NCBI RefSeq assembly: GCF_006717045.1
Contig: NZ_VFPH01000002.1
Location: 434,001 to 498,000, forward strand
Source of the DNA: Pseudonocardia cypriaca
Lineage (GTDB): Bacteria; Actinomycetota; Actinomycetes; Mycobacteriales; Pseudonocardiaceae
Direction of reading: 5' to 3'
DNA length: 64,000 nt
Under the pieces are notes generated by a model. The model searched no databases and was not told the origin of the DNA. It worked only from the letters and a program-made list of their open reading frames with translations. Made by a program: the position numbers and the translations under genes. Shown here piece by piece: positions 8,615 to 17,067 of the stretch (its first letter is position 1; each line of letters begins with the position of its first letter).

Positions 8615-9307
8615 ATGCCCCAGCTCGCCGGCGCCGACGCCCTGACCGCGCTCGACCCCGTCTTCGCCCAGTTCGCCGTCGGCGCCGGGCACAACCTGTG
8701 GGGCCTGGAACACCTGACGACGCGCGAGAAGGCCTTCGTCTGCCTGACCGCCGACCTGTGCCACCCCCACCTGGACCTCCCCCTGGCCATGCACGTGCAG
8801 ATGGCCCTGTCCAACGGTGTGGACGCCGAGTCGATCAGGGAGCTCTACCGCCACCTGGCCCCGTACGTGGGCTATCCGATCCTCGTTCCCGCCTTCCAGC
8901 GCCTGGCCGAACTCGGCCTGCCCGAAGCGGAGGACACCGAGCAGGTCGAACCGGTGCCGCTGACCGGAGCACTGGCCCGTGCCGTCCACGACCTGGAGGC
9001 CGTGGATCCGGGGCTGGCCGCCTTCACCGAGGACCAGCTGGCCCAGCGCTGGGCCCGCCCGTACCTCACCGTGCGCGAGCGGGCCATCGCCTGCCTGGTC
9101 GTGGACGCCTTCTACCAGACACTGGGCGAATCCCTGCGTCTGCACGCCGCGGTGGCGCGGGCCGCCGGGGCCACCGAGGAGACCTTTCGCGACCTGATCC
9201 GCGGCATCGCCGAGTTCGGGCTCGCCCGATCCTGGGCCACCGCGGCGGCTCTACTCCCACAGCCCGTGACTGCCGACGGGCCGGTCCGGGCAGGTCAACC
9301 GCTGTAG
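8615..9307 (+). CDS. Tandem carboxymuconolactone decarboxylase (CMD) domain protein
   Basis: This 230-residue protein is made of two CMD-like repeats. The first (about 25-105) contains LTTREKAFVCLTADLC, MHVQMALSNGVDAESI and LAPYVGYPI. The second (about 130-215) contains LTVRERAIACLVVDAFYQT and ETFRDLIRGIAEFG. Neither repeat carries the CxxC/His signature of AhpD-type peroxidases, so it belongs with gamma-carboxymuconolactone decarboxylase-like or structural CMD proteins. It is the last gene of the 6281 operon, starting 12 bp after the SDR stop with GGAG in front. Co-occurrence with a flavoprotein hydroxylase suggests handling of a ring-oxidised intermediate, but the exact reaction is not shown by the sequence. 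Confidence 0.85.
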   Translation: MPQLAGADALTALDPVFAQFAVGAGHNLWGLEHLTTREKAFVCLTADLCHPHLDLPLAMHVQMALSNGVDAESIRELYRHLAPYVGYPILVPAFQRLAELGLPEAEDTEQVEPVPLTGALARAVHDLEAVDPGLAAFTEDQLAQRWARPYLTVRERAIACLVVDAFYQTLGESLRLHAAVARAAGATEETFRDLIRGIAEFGLARSWATAAALLPQPVTADGPVRAGQPL

Positions 9308-9479
9308 GCCGACACCGCAGGTGTCGCTCTGCGGGATCTCTTCCACCTCGTTGGATGTCGCGGGAGCGGCGCCGGCCGGTGGAGCATCACCAGGCACGCC
9401 ACTGGTGGCCACCGCCTCGCTGGACATGGGCGCCAGACGCTGCAGGACCATGGGGAAGCCCAGGACGGGAGCGTCAGCG

Positions 9480-11144
9480 ATGGAGCCCTACTTCGATCTC
9501 GGCACCTACACGCGCGGTACGTCGACGGCCTCGACGAGCGCCAGAACGTGGTTCGACCGCGGTCTCGTGTGGTCCTACGCGTTCCACCACGAGGAGGCGA
9601 TCCGGTGCTTCGAGCGCGCGGTCGAGTACGACCCGGGCTTCGCACTGGCCCACTGGGGGATCGCCTACGCGATCGGTCCGAACTACAACAAGCAGTGGGA
9701 GGCGTTCGACCCCGTCGACCTCGCCGCGTCGCTGGAGAAGGCGTGCGACGAGGTCGCAACGGCGCGCGCGTGCGCCGACCGCGCCGCGCCGGTCGAGCGG
9801 GCGCTCGTCGAGGCGCTCGGGAGCCGCTACCAGGCCAACGACCCGTCGGCCGACCTCGTCGCGTGGAACGCCGACTACGCCGAGGCGATGCGTGCGGTGT
9901 ACCGCGCCCATCCCGACGATCTCGACGTCGCGGCGCTCTTCGCCGACGCGCTGCTGAACCTGACACCGTGGGCGCTGTGGGACCGCTACACGGGCCTGCC
10001 GTCCGAGGGTGCGGCGACGCTCGAGGCCAAGGAGGTGCTCGAGCGCGCGCTCGCCCGGCCCGGTGGCCGCAAGCACCCCGGAATGACGCACCTCTACGTG
10101 CACCTGATGGAGATGTCGCCGTTCCCCGAGCGCGCGCTGCCGGTCGCCGACCGGCTGCGCTCCCTCGTCCCCGACGCGGGCCACCTGGTGCACATGCCCA
10201 CGCACATCGACGTGCTGTGCGGCGACTACAAGAGCACGCTCGAGTCGAACCTGCGCGCGATCGAGGTCAACGAGAAGTACGTCGCGCGCGAGGGCCGGGT
10301 CGGGTTCTACGCGCTCTACCACGCGCACGACCGCCACTTCGCGATCTACGCGGCGATGTTCCTCGGCCGCTCGCAGGTCGCGCTGGGCGTCGCCGCCGAT
10401 CTCGAGGCAGCGCTGCCCGAGGACCTGCTGCGGATCGAGCAGCCGCCGATGGCCGACTACCTCGAGGCGTTCGTCCCCATGGGACTGCACGTGCTCATCC
10501 GCTTCGGGATGTGGGAGGACATCCTCGCGCAACCGCTGCCCTCCGACCCCGGGCTCTACTGCACCACGACGGCGATGACGCACTACGCGCAGGGCGTCGC
10601 GTACGCCGCGACCGGGCGCATGGATGAAGCCGAGGTGGCACGCGAGGCGTTCCTCGCAGCAGTTCAGCGCGTACCCGACTCGCGCTACCTGTTCAACAAC
10701 ACGTGCCAGGACATCCTCGCCGTCGCCGGGGCGATGCTCGACGGCGAGCTCGACTACCGGCGCGGCCGGTTCGACGCGGCGTTCGAGCACCTGCGCCGGG
10801 CGATCGCGCTCGACGACGCGCTGCCCTACGACGAGCCGTGGGGCTGGATGCAGCCCACGCGCCACGCGTACGGCGCGTTGCTGCTCGAGCAGGGTCGCGT
10901 CGACGAGGCCGAGACCGTCTACGCCGAGGACCTGGGCTACGACTCGTCGATCCCGCGCTCGTCCTGGCACCCCGGCAACGTGTGGAGCCTGCACGGCTAC
11001 CACGAGTGCCTCGTTCGGCTGGGAAAGGCCGAGCCGGCACGGATCGTCGCGCAGCAGCTCGATGTGGCCCTCGCCCGCGCCGACGTCCCGATCGAGTCGT
11101 CGTGCTTCTGCCGCTCGGCACACCGAGCAGGCGGTGGTCCGTAG
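9480..11144 (+). CDS. Tetratricopeptide-repeat protein of unknown function
   Basis: This is a 554-residue protein of helical repeats with no signal peptide or membrane segment. An N-terminal TPR unit reads FHHEEAIRCFERAVEYDPG followed by ALAHWGIAYAIGPNYNK. Conserved histidines occur in THLYVHLMEMS and GHLVHMPTHID, a pattern seen in a widespread but uncharacterised TPR family. A C-terminal repeat reads RRGRFDAAFEHLRRAIALDD. The open frame extends upstream to 9321, but ATG 9480 has GGACGGGAG nine bases before it and begins the recognisable family N-terminus. It lies 172 bp after the CMD gene and is convergent with the MBL-fold gene at 11164. A scaffold or binding role is likely from the fold, with no partner visible. 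Confidence 0.85.
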   Translation: MEPYFDLGTYTRGTSTASTSARTWFDRGLVWSYAFHHEEAIRCFERAVEYDPGFALAHWGIAYAIGPNYNKQWEAFDPVDLAASLEKACDEVATARACADRAAPVERALVEALGSRYQANDPSADLVAWNADYAEAMRAVYRAHPDDLDVAALFADALLNLTPWALWDRYTGLPSEGAATLEAKEVLERALARPGGRKHPGMTHLYVHLMEMSPFPERALPVADRLRSLVPDAGHLVHMPTHIDVLCGDYKSTLESNLRAIEVNEKYVAREGRVGFYALYHAHDRHFAIYAAMFLGRSQVALGVAADLEAALPEDLLRIEQPPMADYLEAFVPMGLHVLIRFGMWEDILAQPLPSDPGLYCTTTAMTHYAQGVAYAATGRMDEAEVAREAFLAAVQRVPDSRYLFNNTCQDILAVAGAMLDGELDYRRGRFDAAFEHLRRAIALDDALPYDEPWGWMQPTRHAYGALLLEQGRVDEAETVYAEDLGYDSSIPRSSWHPGNVWSLHGYHECLVRLGKAEPARIVAQQLDVALARADVPIESSCFCRSAHRAGGGP

Positions 11145-11163
11145 TTCCTCGTGGGAAGGTGCG

Positions 11164-11976
11164 TCACCGGGTACGCCGAGCGAGCTCCACCGTGTCGCCC
11201 CGTGCGACGGTGCGCAGTCGGTCGTCGTGCCCGCGGCTGCGCATCTCCACGACGAAGTGTTCCAGCGGGCTCCGGAACACGCGGTAGTCGTCGTAGTGCA
11301 CGGGGACGACGGTGGCGGGCTCGATCAGCTCGACCAGATCCGTGCCCTGCCGGCCGTCCATCGTGACGAGCACGCCGAGCACCCTCGTGCCGCCGAGGTG
11401 CGTGATCATCACGTCGATGTCGGGGAAGCGCTCCCGGATCGCGCGCAGCTCGGGGACGCGAAGCGTGTCGCCGGTGACGTACGCCCGCAGCACCCGGAGG
11501 TCGCCCCGCTCGAGGTCCACGATGCTGCCCATCACCGGCGGCAGCAGACGGTGGAACCCGACCGGGCCGTGCCGAGCGGGCACCGCGGTGACGCGCAGGC
11601 GCTCGTCACCGCGCACGAGCTCCCAGTCGTCCCAGGTCGCCAACCCGGTCGCGGCGCCGAAACCCCAGCGCTGCAGCCGCCGGGCAGCGTGCCGGGTGGT
11701 CACGACGGGCGGCTCGCGGGGCAGGTCCCGCTTCGCCACCCGGTCGAAGTGGTCGCCGTGCAGGTGCGACAGCAGCACGGCATCCAGCGGTGGCAGCTCC
11801 GAGATCGGCAGCGCGGGGTCGGAGAGCCGCTTCGCGGTCAACCCGTACCCCAGGTGCACCCGCTCACCGCGCCGCACGAAGTTCGGGTCGGTGAGCACGG
11901 TGAAACCGCCCAGCCGCAGCACCGTGGTCGCGGTCCCCACGAACGTCAGCGAACCCCCGTCGCCCGCAGCCCCCAT
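11164..11976 (-). CDS. MBL-fold metallohydrolase
   Basis: This is a 270-residue metallo-beta-lactamase-fold hydrolase. The signature metal motif SHLHGDHFD lies at about residues 74-82, and the later ligand segments are PARHGP, the Asp in VTGDTLRV and the His in VPVHYDDY. The short form without extra domains resembles UlaG/RomA-like proteins that hydrolyse phosphodiester or lactone bonds. The start at ATG 11976 lies 10 bp after the stop of the CtaG-like gene, and a longer in-frame start would sit inside that gene. It is therefore probably the third gene of the operon DUF2243-CtaG-MBL. No ribosome site is obvious, so translation may depend on coupling to the upstream gene. Confidence 0.88.
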   Translation of the reverse strand: MGAAGDGGSLTFVGTATTVLRLGGFTVLTDPNFVRRGERVHLGYGLTAKRLSDPALPISELPPLDAVLLSHLHGDHFDRVAKRDLPREPPVVTTRHAARRLQRWGFGAATGLATWDDWELVRGDERLRVTAVPARHGPVGFHRLLPPVMGSIVDLERGDLRVLRAYVTGDTLRVPELRAIRERFPDIDVMITHLGGTRVLGVLVTMDGRQGTDLVELIEPATVVPVHYDDYRVFRSPLEHFVVEMRSRGHDDRLRTVARGDTVELARRTR

Positions 11977-11986
11977 GCAGCCGCGA

Positions 11987-12838
11987 TTACCCCTTGGCGC
12001 TCGCCCGACACGTCCCTCCGCCGCCCCCGATCCCCCGAGCGGCTCCGCGGGTTCGGTACCAGGTCGCGAACAGCGCAACGGCGAGTGCGACCTCGGCGAG
12101 GTCGCCGCCGTAGTACATCAACTGCGCGGCCGCCCGCACCTGGTCGGGATCGGGCGAGCCGCCCGGCGGGAGTTCGGGCGCTCGGGCGTAGAGGAGCTTG
12201 GCGAGGTACGCGTGGGCGGCGCCTGCGGCGACGAGCACCAGGGCTCGGAGGGTGATCGGCGGGCGGCGAGGCGCGGGGTCGGGGCCGGCGATCGACCAGG
12301 TGAACAGGCAGCCTGCGAGCAGGACGTGCAGGTTCACGACGTGGTGGGCGAGGACGTTCGTGGTGGTGAGGGCGTACAGCGGGGTCAGGTAGAGCAGGTA
12401 GAGCCCGCCTATGTCCAGCGCGGCCGCCGTGGCCGGGTGGGCGAGGCCGTGCAGGGCCCGGCTGCGCAGCAGGCCCCGTGCCGTGCCGCGGGCGGCCACC
12501 GGCAGCACGCCGAGCAGCAACGTGACGGGGGCGGCGAGCACGAGCGCGAGTGGCGCGAACATGCCCAGCAGGAGGTGCTGGACCATGTGCCCGCGCAGGT
12601 CGTGCCGGCCGAGCGCGTGCAGCGCCGGAGACACGGCCAACCCGACCAGCACCAGCCCGATGACGAAGGCGGCCGTTCGCCGGGCGGGCCAGCTCCGGCC
12701 TGCGAAGCGCCGGGCACGGGCCGCGCGGAGGTAGGCGATCGACGGGACCAGTACGAGCAGCGCGACCAGCAGCCAGCCGGCGGCATCTGCGCCGCCGGAT
12801 CCGTGGGCGCCGTGGACGAGCGGCACGGTCGGCGTCAC
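11987..12838 (-). CDS. Cytochrome c oxidase assembly protein, CtaG/caa3 family
   Basis: This is a polytopic membrane protein of 283 residues with about seven hydrophobic segments. Typical CtaG_Cox_assmb features are HDLRGHMVQHLLLGMFAPL, AHHVVNLHVLLAGCLFTW and the late MYYGGDLAEVALAVALF segment. The family helps insert copper into or assemble cytochrome c oxidase in the cytoplasmic membrane. The GTG start (12838-12836) overlaps the TGA stop of the DUF2243 gene by four bases (GTGA), so translation is coupled. DUF2243 and CtaG-like genes are commonly adjacent in Gram-positive genomes, which supports a joint respiratory role. No oxidase subunit gene is in this window. Confidence 0.88.
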   Translation of the reverse strand: MTPTVPLVHGAHGSGGADAAGWLLVALLVLVPSIAYLRAARARRFAGRSWPARRTAAFVIGLVLVGLAVSPALHALGRHDLRGHMVQHLLLGMFAPLALVLAAPVTLLLGVLPVAARGTARGLLRSRALHGLAHPATAAALDIGGLYLLYLTPLYALTTTNVLAHHVVNLHVLLAGCLFTWSIAGPDPAPRRPPITLRALVLVAAGAAHAYLAKLLYARAPELPPGGSPDPDQVRAAAQLMYYGGDLAEVALAVALFATWYRTRGAARGIGGGGGTCRASAKG

Positions 12839-13359
12839 CGCTCCTGGATACGCGGTGCGGCACTACCTTCCGTTCGGCTCCCCCACGCGAGCCCGGCTCC
12901 GATCAGCAGCAGGATCGCGGCAGCGGCGTTCCAGGCGAGGTCGTAGGCGAACAGGTCGACGCCGTAGCGGACCTGGTGGAGCCGGAGCAGTTTGTGGTCG
13001 ACGATGCCGTCGAAGAGCTGGAACGCCCCCGACCCGAGGAAGAACCCGGACCAGGCGGACACCGGGGCGAGGGCACGGCGGCGCCGGAGGTCGGCGAAGG
13101 CGAAGAACCCGGCGACCAGGACCACGATCTCGGCGGTGTGCAGCAGGCCGTCCGACAGCAGGCCGATCTGCGGGCTCGAGCGGTCGTAGAAGTGGTGCCA
13201 CCCGAGGATCTGGTGGAACACGATCTCGTCGACCGCGGCCATGAGCCCGACTCCGATGGCGGCGGCGACGAACATCGATCGGCGGCGTTGTGGACGTGGA
13301 GCGGGTGCCGGGTCGGGCTGCTCGTGCCCGGTGGTCGTCCCATCCCTTGGCGCGTCCAC
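12835..13359 (-). CDS. DUF2243 membrane protein
   Basis: This is a small membrane protein of about 174 residues with four predicted transmembrane segments. Recognisable DUF2243 blocks are AVDEIVFHQILGWHHFYD, GLLHTAEIVVLVAGFF, GAFQLFDGIVDHKLLRLHQ and the final YDLAWNAAAAILLLIGAGL. The many conserved His residues near membrane faces suggest metal or haem handling, but the function is unknown. I chose GTG 13359; an ATG 28 codons further in (just before FVAAAIGVGL) is a possible alternative, and the longer frame upstream would overlap the selO promoter and start. Its stop overlaps the start of the CtaG-like gene by four bases. It is divergent from selO with roughly 116 bp between. Confidence 0.82.
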   Translation of the reverse strand: MDAPRDGTTTGHEQPDPAPAPRPQRRRSMFVAAAIGVGLMAAVDEIVFHQILGWHHFYDRSSPQIGLLSDGLLHTAEIVVLVAGFFAFADLRRRRALAPVSAWSGFFLGSGAFQLFDGIVDHKLLRLHQVRYGVDLFAYDLAWNAAAAILLLIGAGLAWGSRTEGSAAPRIQER

Positions 13360-13475
13360 GCGAAGGCAGTACCCGCTCGTCGGCTCGACCAACAACGGAA
13401 GTGGCCGGCGCGTCCGCGTACGCGGCCGACCCGCACGTCCCGCGGAGTCACCGTGCCGGACGTAGCCTCGGTGAC

Positions 13476-14942
13476 GTGAGCATCGCACTCCCACCGACCG
13501 TCACCCTCGACGGCCGCTTCGCGCGCGAGCTCCCGGAGCTGGCCCTTCCCTGGCAGGCGCAGGAAGTGCCCGACCCCCGGCTGCTCCTGCTCAACGAGCC
13601 GCTGGCCGCCGAGTTGGGCCTCGACACCGCTGAGCTGCGGTCCCCGCAGGGGTTGCGGCTGCTGGTCGGCAACCACGTCCCCGAAGGGGCCGTGCCGGTG
13701 GCGCAGGCCTACGCCGGGCACCAGTTCGGCGGGTACAGCCCCCGGCTCGGCGACGGGCGCGCGCTCCTGCTGGGCGAGCTCGTCGACGCCGGCGGCGAGC
13801 TGCGCGACCTGCACCTCAAGGGCTCGGGGCGCACGCCCTTCGCGCGCGGTGGCGACGGGCTGGCCGCGGTCGGCCCGATGGTGCGCGAGTACGTCGTGAG
13901 CGAGGCGATGCACGCGCTCGGGATCCCCACGACCCGTGCCCTCGCCGTGGTGGCCACGGGGAACCCGGTGCACCGCGAGACGCTGCTGCCGGGGGCCGTG
14001 CTCGCGAGGGTCGCGCGCAGCCACCTGCGCGTCGGCACCTTCCAGTACGCCCGGGCCTTGGGTGACGTCGCCCTGCTGCGCCGCCTCGCCGACCACGCCA
14101 TCGCCCGGCACCACCCCGCCGCCGCCGACGCCGAGAACCCCGGTCTCGCGCTGTTCGAGGCCGTCGTCGCGGCGCAGGCGGCGCTGGTGGCCCGGTGGAT
14201 GCTCGTCGGGTTCGTCCACGGGGTGATGAACACGGACAACATGACGATCTCGGGCGAGACGATCGACTACGGGCCGTGCGCCTTCCTGGACGCCTTCGAC
14301 CCGGCCACGGTCTTCAGCTCGATCGACGAGGGCGGGCGCTACGCGTACGCCAACCAGCCGCTCGCGGCGGAGTGGAACCTCGCCCGGTTCGCCGAGGCCC
14401 TCCTCCCCCTGCTGCACGACGACCAGGAGCAGGCCGTCGCACTGGCGGTGGAGGCGCTCCAGGGGTTCCGCCGGCAGTACAGCGCCGCGTGGTCGGCCGG
14501 CATGCGGGCCAAGCTCGGCCTACCCGACGGGCTGGCCGACACGGTCGCCGATCCGCTGGTCGACGAGCTGGTCCGGCAGCTGCAGGAGAGCCATGTGGAC
14601 CACACGTCCTTCTTCCGCGCCCTCGCCACCGCCGCCCGTGGCGACGCCGAGCCCGCTCGCGGCCTCTTCCTCGACCTCCCGGCCTTCGACGCGTGGCTGC
14701 AGCGCTGGCGCGCCCTTGGTCCGGACGCCGACGCGATGGACCGGGTCAACCCCGTGTACATCCCGCGCAACCACCTCGTCGAGGAGGCACTCACCGCCGC
14801 GACCGCGGGTGACCTGGAGCCCCTCGGCCCGCTGCTGGACGCGGTGACCAGGCCCTACGAGACGCGTCCTGGCCTGGAGCGATTCGCCGAACCCGCGCCG
14901 CGGGACTTCGCCGCCTCCTATCGGACCTTCTGCGGGACCTGA
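13476..14942 (+). CDS. selO: SelO/YdiU family protein AMPylase
   Basis: This is a 488-residue pseudokinase-fold enzyme that transfers AMP from ATP to Ser, Thr or Tyr of target proteins. The match to SelO is strong along its length: AQAYAGHQFGGYSPRLGDGR, LKGSGRTPFARGGDG, the metal-binding NTDNMTISGETIDYGPCAF, and the C-terminal RVNPVYIPRNHLVE. Bacterial SelO usually lacks the C-terminal selenocysteine; here the protein ends in FRTFCGT-like sequence with a Cys three residues from the end (SYRTFCGT), the position of Sec/Cys seen in many homologues. The GTG start at 13476 gives the usual family length; an in-frame extension upstream overlaps the divergent gene. Known role elsewhere: redox-stress protection. 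Confidence 0.95.
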   Translation: MSIALPPTVTLDGRFARELPELALPWQAQEVPDPRLLLLNEPLAAELGLDTAELRSPQGLRLLVGNHVPEGAVPVAQAYAGHQFGGYSPRLGDGRALLLGELVDAGGELRDLHLKGSGRTPFARGGDGLAAVGPMVREYVVSEAMHALGIPTTRALAVVATGNPVHRETLLPGAVLARVARSHLRVGTFQYARALGDVALLRRLADHAIARHHPAAADAENPGLALFEAVVAAQAALVARWMLVGFVHGVMNTDNMTISGETIDYGPCAFLDAFDPATVFSSIDEGGRYAYANQPLAAEWNLARFAEALLPLLHDDQEQAVALAVEALQGFRRQYSAAWSAGMRAKLGLPDGLADTVADPLVDELVRQLQESHVDHTSFFRALATAARGDAEPARGLFLDLPAFDAWLQRWRALGPDADAMDRVNPVYIPRNHLVEEALTAATAGDLEPLGPLLDAVTRPYETRPGLERFAEPAPRDFAASYRTFCGT

Positions 14943-14973
14943 TGCCCCGGCGGCGTCACCCCGGTCCCACGCC

Positions 14974-15579
14974 TCAGGCCGCCGGGCGGGGCAACGGCGC
15001 GTTCCACCTGCGCCACAGCGCCACCACCCGGAGGGCCGCAACGAGCACCGCCGCGCCGACGGCGACCGGGGTCGGGGGCAGCCCGAGCCGGTCGCCCGCC
15101 ACGACGACGACGGCACCGATCACGGCGGCGAGCGCGTAGATCTCGCGGCGCAGCACCGTCGGGACGTCGCCTCGCAGCACGTCGCGCAGCACGCCGCCAC
15201 CGACCCCGGTGATCACTCCGACCAGCACCGCGGTGACGGCCGGAGCGCCCACCCCGATCGCCACGGTGGTCCCGGTGGTGACGAACAGGGCGAGGCCCAG
15301 CGCATCGGCCAGCTGTACGCCACAGCGCAGCCGTGCCACAGCCGGGTGCCAGCGGAACACGAGCAGCGCGACGACGACGGGCACCGCGAGGTAGGGCCAC
15401 TGGCGCAGCGTGCTGGGCGGGGTCACGCCGAGCAGGACGTCGCGGAGGACGCCGCCACCGAGCGCGGTGACGGCCGCCAGCACCATCACGCCGAACACGT
15501 CCAGACGAGCGTGCACGGCGGCGAGCGCGCCGGACGCGGCGAACACCGCGACGCCCAGCAGGTCGAGCACGAGCAACAT
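14974..15579 (-). CDS. TRIC/YadS-like trimeric intracellular cation channel family protein
   Basis: This is a 201-residue membrane protein with about six or seven transmembrane segments and two internal homologous halves (UPF0126 repeats). Each half contains the glycine-rich signature: TALGGGVLRDVLLG in the first and TGVGGGVLRDVLRGD in the second, followed by an aromatic-proline region. Prokaryotic TRIC proteins form trimeric cation-conducting pores in the cytoplasmic membrane. The start at ATG 15579 begins directly with a hydrophobic helix (MLLVLDLLGVAVFAASGAL). The gene is convergent with selO, with 31 bp between stops. No transport partner is adjacent. Confidence 0.92.
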   Translation of the reverse strand: MLLVLDLLGVAVFAASGALAAVHARLDVFGVMVLAAVTALGGGVLRDVLLGVTPPSTLRQWPYLAVPVVVALLVFRWHPAVARLRCGVQLADALGLALFVTTGTTVAIGVGAPAVTAVLVGVITGVGGGVLRDVLRGDVPTVLRREIYALAAVIGAVVVVAGDRLGLPPTPVAVGAAVLVAALRVVALWRRWNAPLPRPAA

Positions 15580-15628
15580 CGTCGAAGACTACGGAGCCGG
15601 GACAGCCCTGTCCCCGACGAACGGGTGG

Positions 15629-16360
15629 TCAGCGGCTGGTCTCCCGCCGCTCCCCCCGCTGCAGCAACGGCAACCGCTCCACCGCGCCCGACGCGCCGGA
15701 CAAGACCCGGTCCAGGGCCGAGACCGCCGCGGTCAGCCGGCCGCCGGTCAGCTCGTCGAGCCGTTGCAGGTTGTCCCGTACCCGGTCGAGGACGGTCAGG
15801 GGCAGGGCGGACAGGGTCTGACCGGGCGGGCGGCGGGAGACGACCGGATGGGCCCGGGTCGGGGACACGCGGCGCACCAGCTCCCACTGCAGGCCCAGCA
15901 CCTGGAGCCGGCGGCGGGTGAGCACCTGCTGCAGCCGCGGCAGCAGCTCGTCCTCCTCGGTGCGCACGTCCTGATCGAGGACGCTGAGGGTGCGGCGCAG
16001 CAACGCGGCGTGCCCGGGGTCGGTCGGGGACGACCGGTCGAGCCGCGCCACCAGCTCGTCGACCTCCTGGTGGTCCTCCTCGATCGCCAGGGTCAGCGGG
16101 TCGCCCTCGGGCAGCGCGCGGCGGGCGGCCGGGAACAGCACGGCCTCCTCGGCGAAGGCGTGGGTGAACACGAGCCGCGCGAGCGCACGCAGCGCCGCGG
16201 CGTGCTCGCGTCCGCCTCCCGCCTCGGTCGCCCGGACGCGCTCCATCAACCGGGCGAGCCGCTCGTGGTCGGCGCGCTGCCGGGCCAGGATGCTCGCGCG
16301 CCCGCCGAGCTGCTCGACGGTCTGCTCGGCGATCGAGCGGTGCCTGCTCGGACCCGTCAT
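15629..16360 (-). CDS. Hemerythrin HHE domain protein
   Basis: This 243-residue cytoplasmic protein has a helical bundle typical of HHE cation-binding domains. Candidate di-iron ligands are His in ADHERLARLMERV, His and Glu in VFTHAFAEEAVLFPAAR, His in EEDHQEVDELVARL and Glu in VRTEEDELLPRL. Such proteins bind O2 or NO or sense iron and oxidative stress. The C-terminal 80 residues (after about 160) are basic and predicted helical but match no domain I know. The start at ATG 16360 has GGAGGGA six to twelve bases upstream; an upstream extension of the frame has no support. The gene is divergent from the small protein gene at 16502. Confidence 0.88.
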   Translation of the reverse strand: MTGPSRHRSIAEQTVEQLGGRASILARQRADHERLARLMERVRATEAGGGREHAAALRALARLVFTHAFAEEAVLFPAARRALPEGDPLTLAIEEDHQEVDELVARLDRSSPTDPGHAALLRRTLSVLDQDVRTEEDELLPRLQQVLTRRRLQVLGLQWELVRRVSPTRAHPVVSRRPPGQTLSALPLTVLDRVRDNLQRLDELTGGRLTAAVSALDRVLSGASGAVERLPLLQRGERRETSR

Positions 16361-16501
16361 GCCACTCCCTCCACCCGGCGACTGCCCCTGGTGGTTCCCG
16401 CCGCCATCGGGTTGAACCGCTCGAACCGCGGCGCTCGCGGGCGACAGCACCAAGGCTCCGCCGATCGGTTCCGGACACCTTTGCGGGGGTACCGAGCGCA
16501 C

Positions 16502-16792
16502 ATGAGTCGATTCGCCCCGTTCGGGCGACGAGCCGCGGGTGGCCCGTTGCGACCCTCCAGGTTGCGGCGGCGGTACCGGGAGCATGAGCCCACTCGGCGC
16601 GTAGGACGCGGCCGCTTCGGCTGGTGGGGCCCCATCCCCTACTACTCGACCCGGACCCGGCGAGGAACCGAGGTCTCGGTGGGAGGGTGCGGTTGCTGTC
16701 TCCCGATCCCGCTCATCGTCACCCTCAGCACCTTGGTGGGGCTCCGAGCGCTATGGAACCGGGTTCACCGAGGCTCGTCGACGGCGCTATGA
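16502..16792 (+). CDS. Small basic protein with a C-terminal hydrophobic segment
   Basis: This is a 96-residue ORF. It is strongly basic for the first 60 residues (many Arg), with a Trp-rich GRFGWWGPIPYYS segment. It ends in a Cys-containing hydrophobic stretch GGCGCCLPIPLIVTLSTLVG that could insert in the membrane. No known domain is recognised. It is divergent from the hemerythrin gene, about 140 bp apart, and codon-position GC looks coding throughout. No clear ribosome site precedes ATG 16502, so the start is uncertain. It could be a membrane-associated stress protein. The much longer open frame leading into it is antisense to hemerythrin and is discounted. Confidence 0.5.
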   Translation: MSRFAPFGRRAAGGPLRPSRLRRRYREHEPTRRVGRGRFGWWGPIPYYSTRTRRGTEVSVGGCGCCLPIPLIVTLSTLVGLRALWNRVHRGSSTAL

Positions 16793-16991
16793 CCGAGGTG
16801 CCGACGGCGCGCGAATCCCGGCCCGCTGGCGGCATCCGAAATCGACTCCCGTGTGCACGCAGTCGTCCGCCACAGCGCGGCGGCCTTGACGCAACTCGAC
16901 ACCGACGGAGCAGGCTCACACCCGCTCTGCGCCGTGCCTGACGGTCAATCCCGATGCTCGGAGTATTCCGCGCGTCACACCGACTAGAACC

Positions 16992-17005
16992 TGACATTGA
17001 TGTCA
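16992..17005. promoter_or_regulatory. Inverted repeat TGACAT-TG-ATGTCA, candidate MerR operator
   Basis: A perfect 6-bp inverted repeat with a 2-bp centre lies 63 bp upstream of the oxidoreductase start at 17068. MerR-family proteins bind short palindromes in promoters of adjacent genes, and a MerR gene sits at the other end of this oxidoreductase. No convincing -10 could be placed at MerR-type spacing. Confidence 0.4.
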
Positions 17006-17067
17006 TGGATTAGTTTCGCGTCATCTCGGCCGAGCGCCGGACGAGGATGACGAAGGAGAAATCTGCG

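Noticed and set aside
15410..16501. Long plus-strand frame leading into the 96-residue protein
   Set aside because: It is antisense to the hemerythrin gene and part of TRIC, with Pro/Arg-rich low-complexity sequence. Only the segment after 16502 lies outside those genes.
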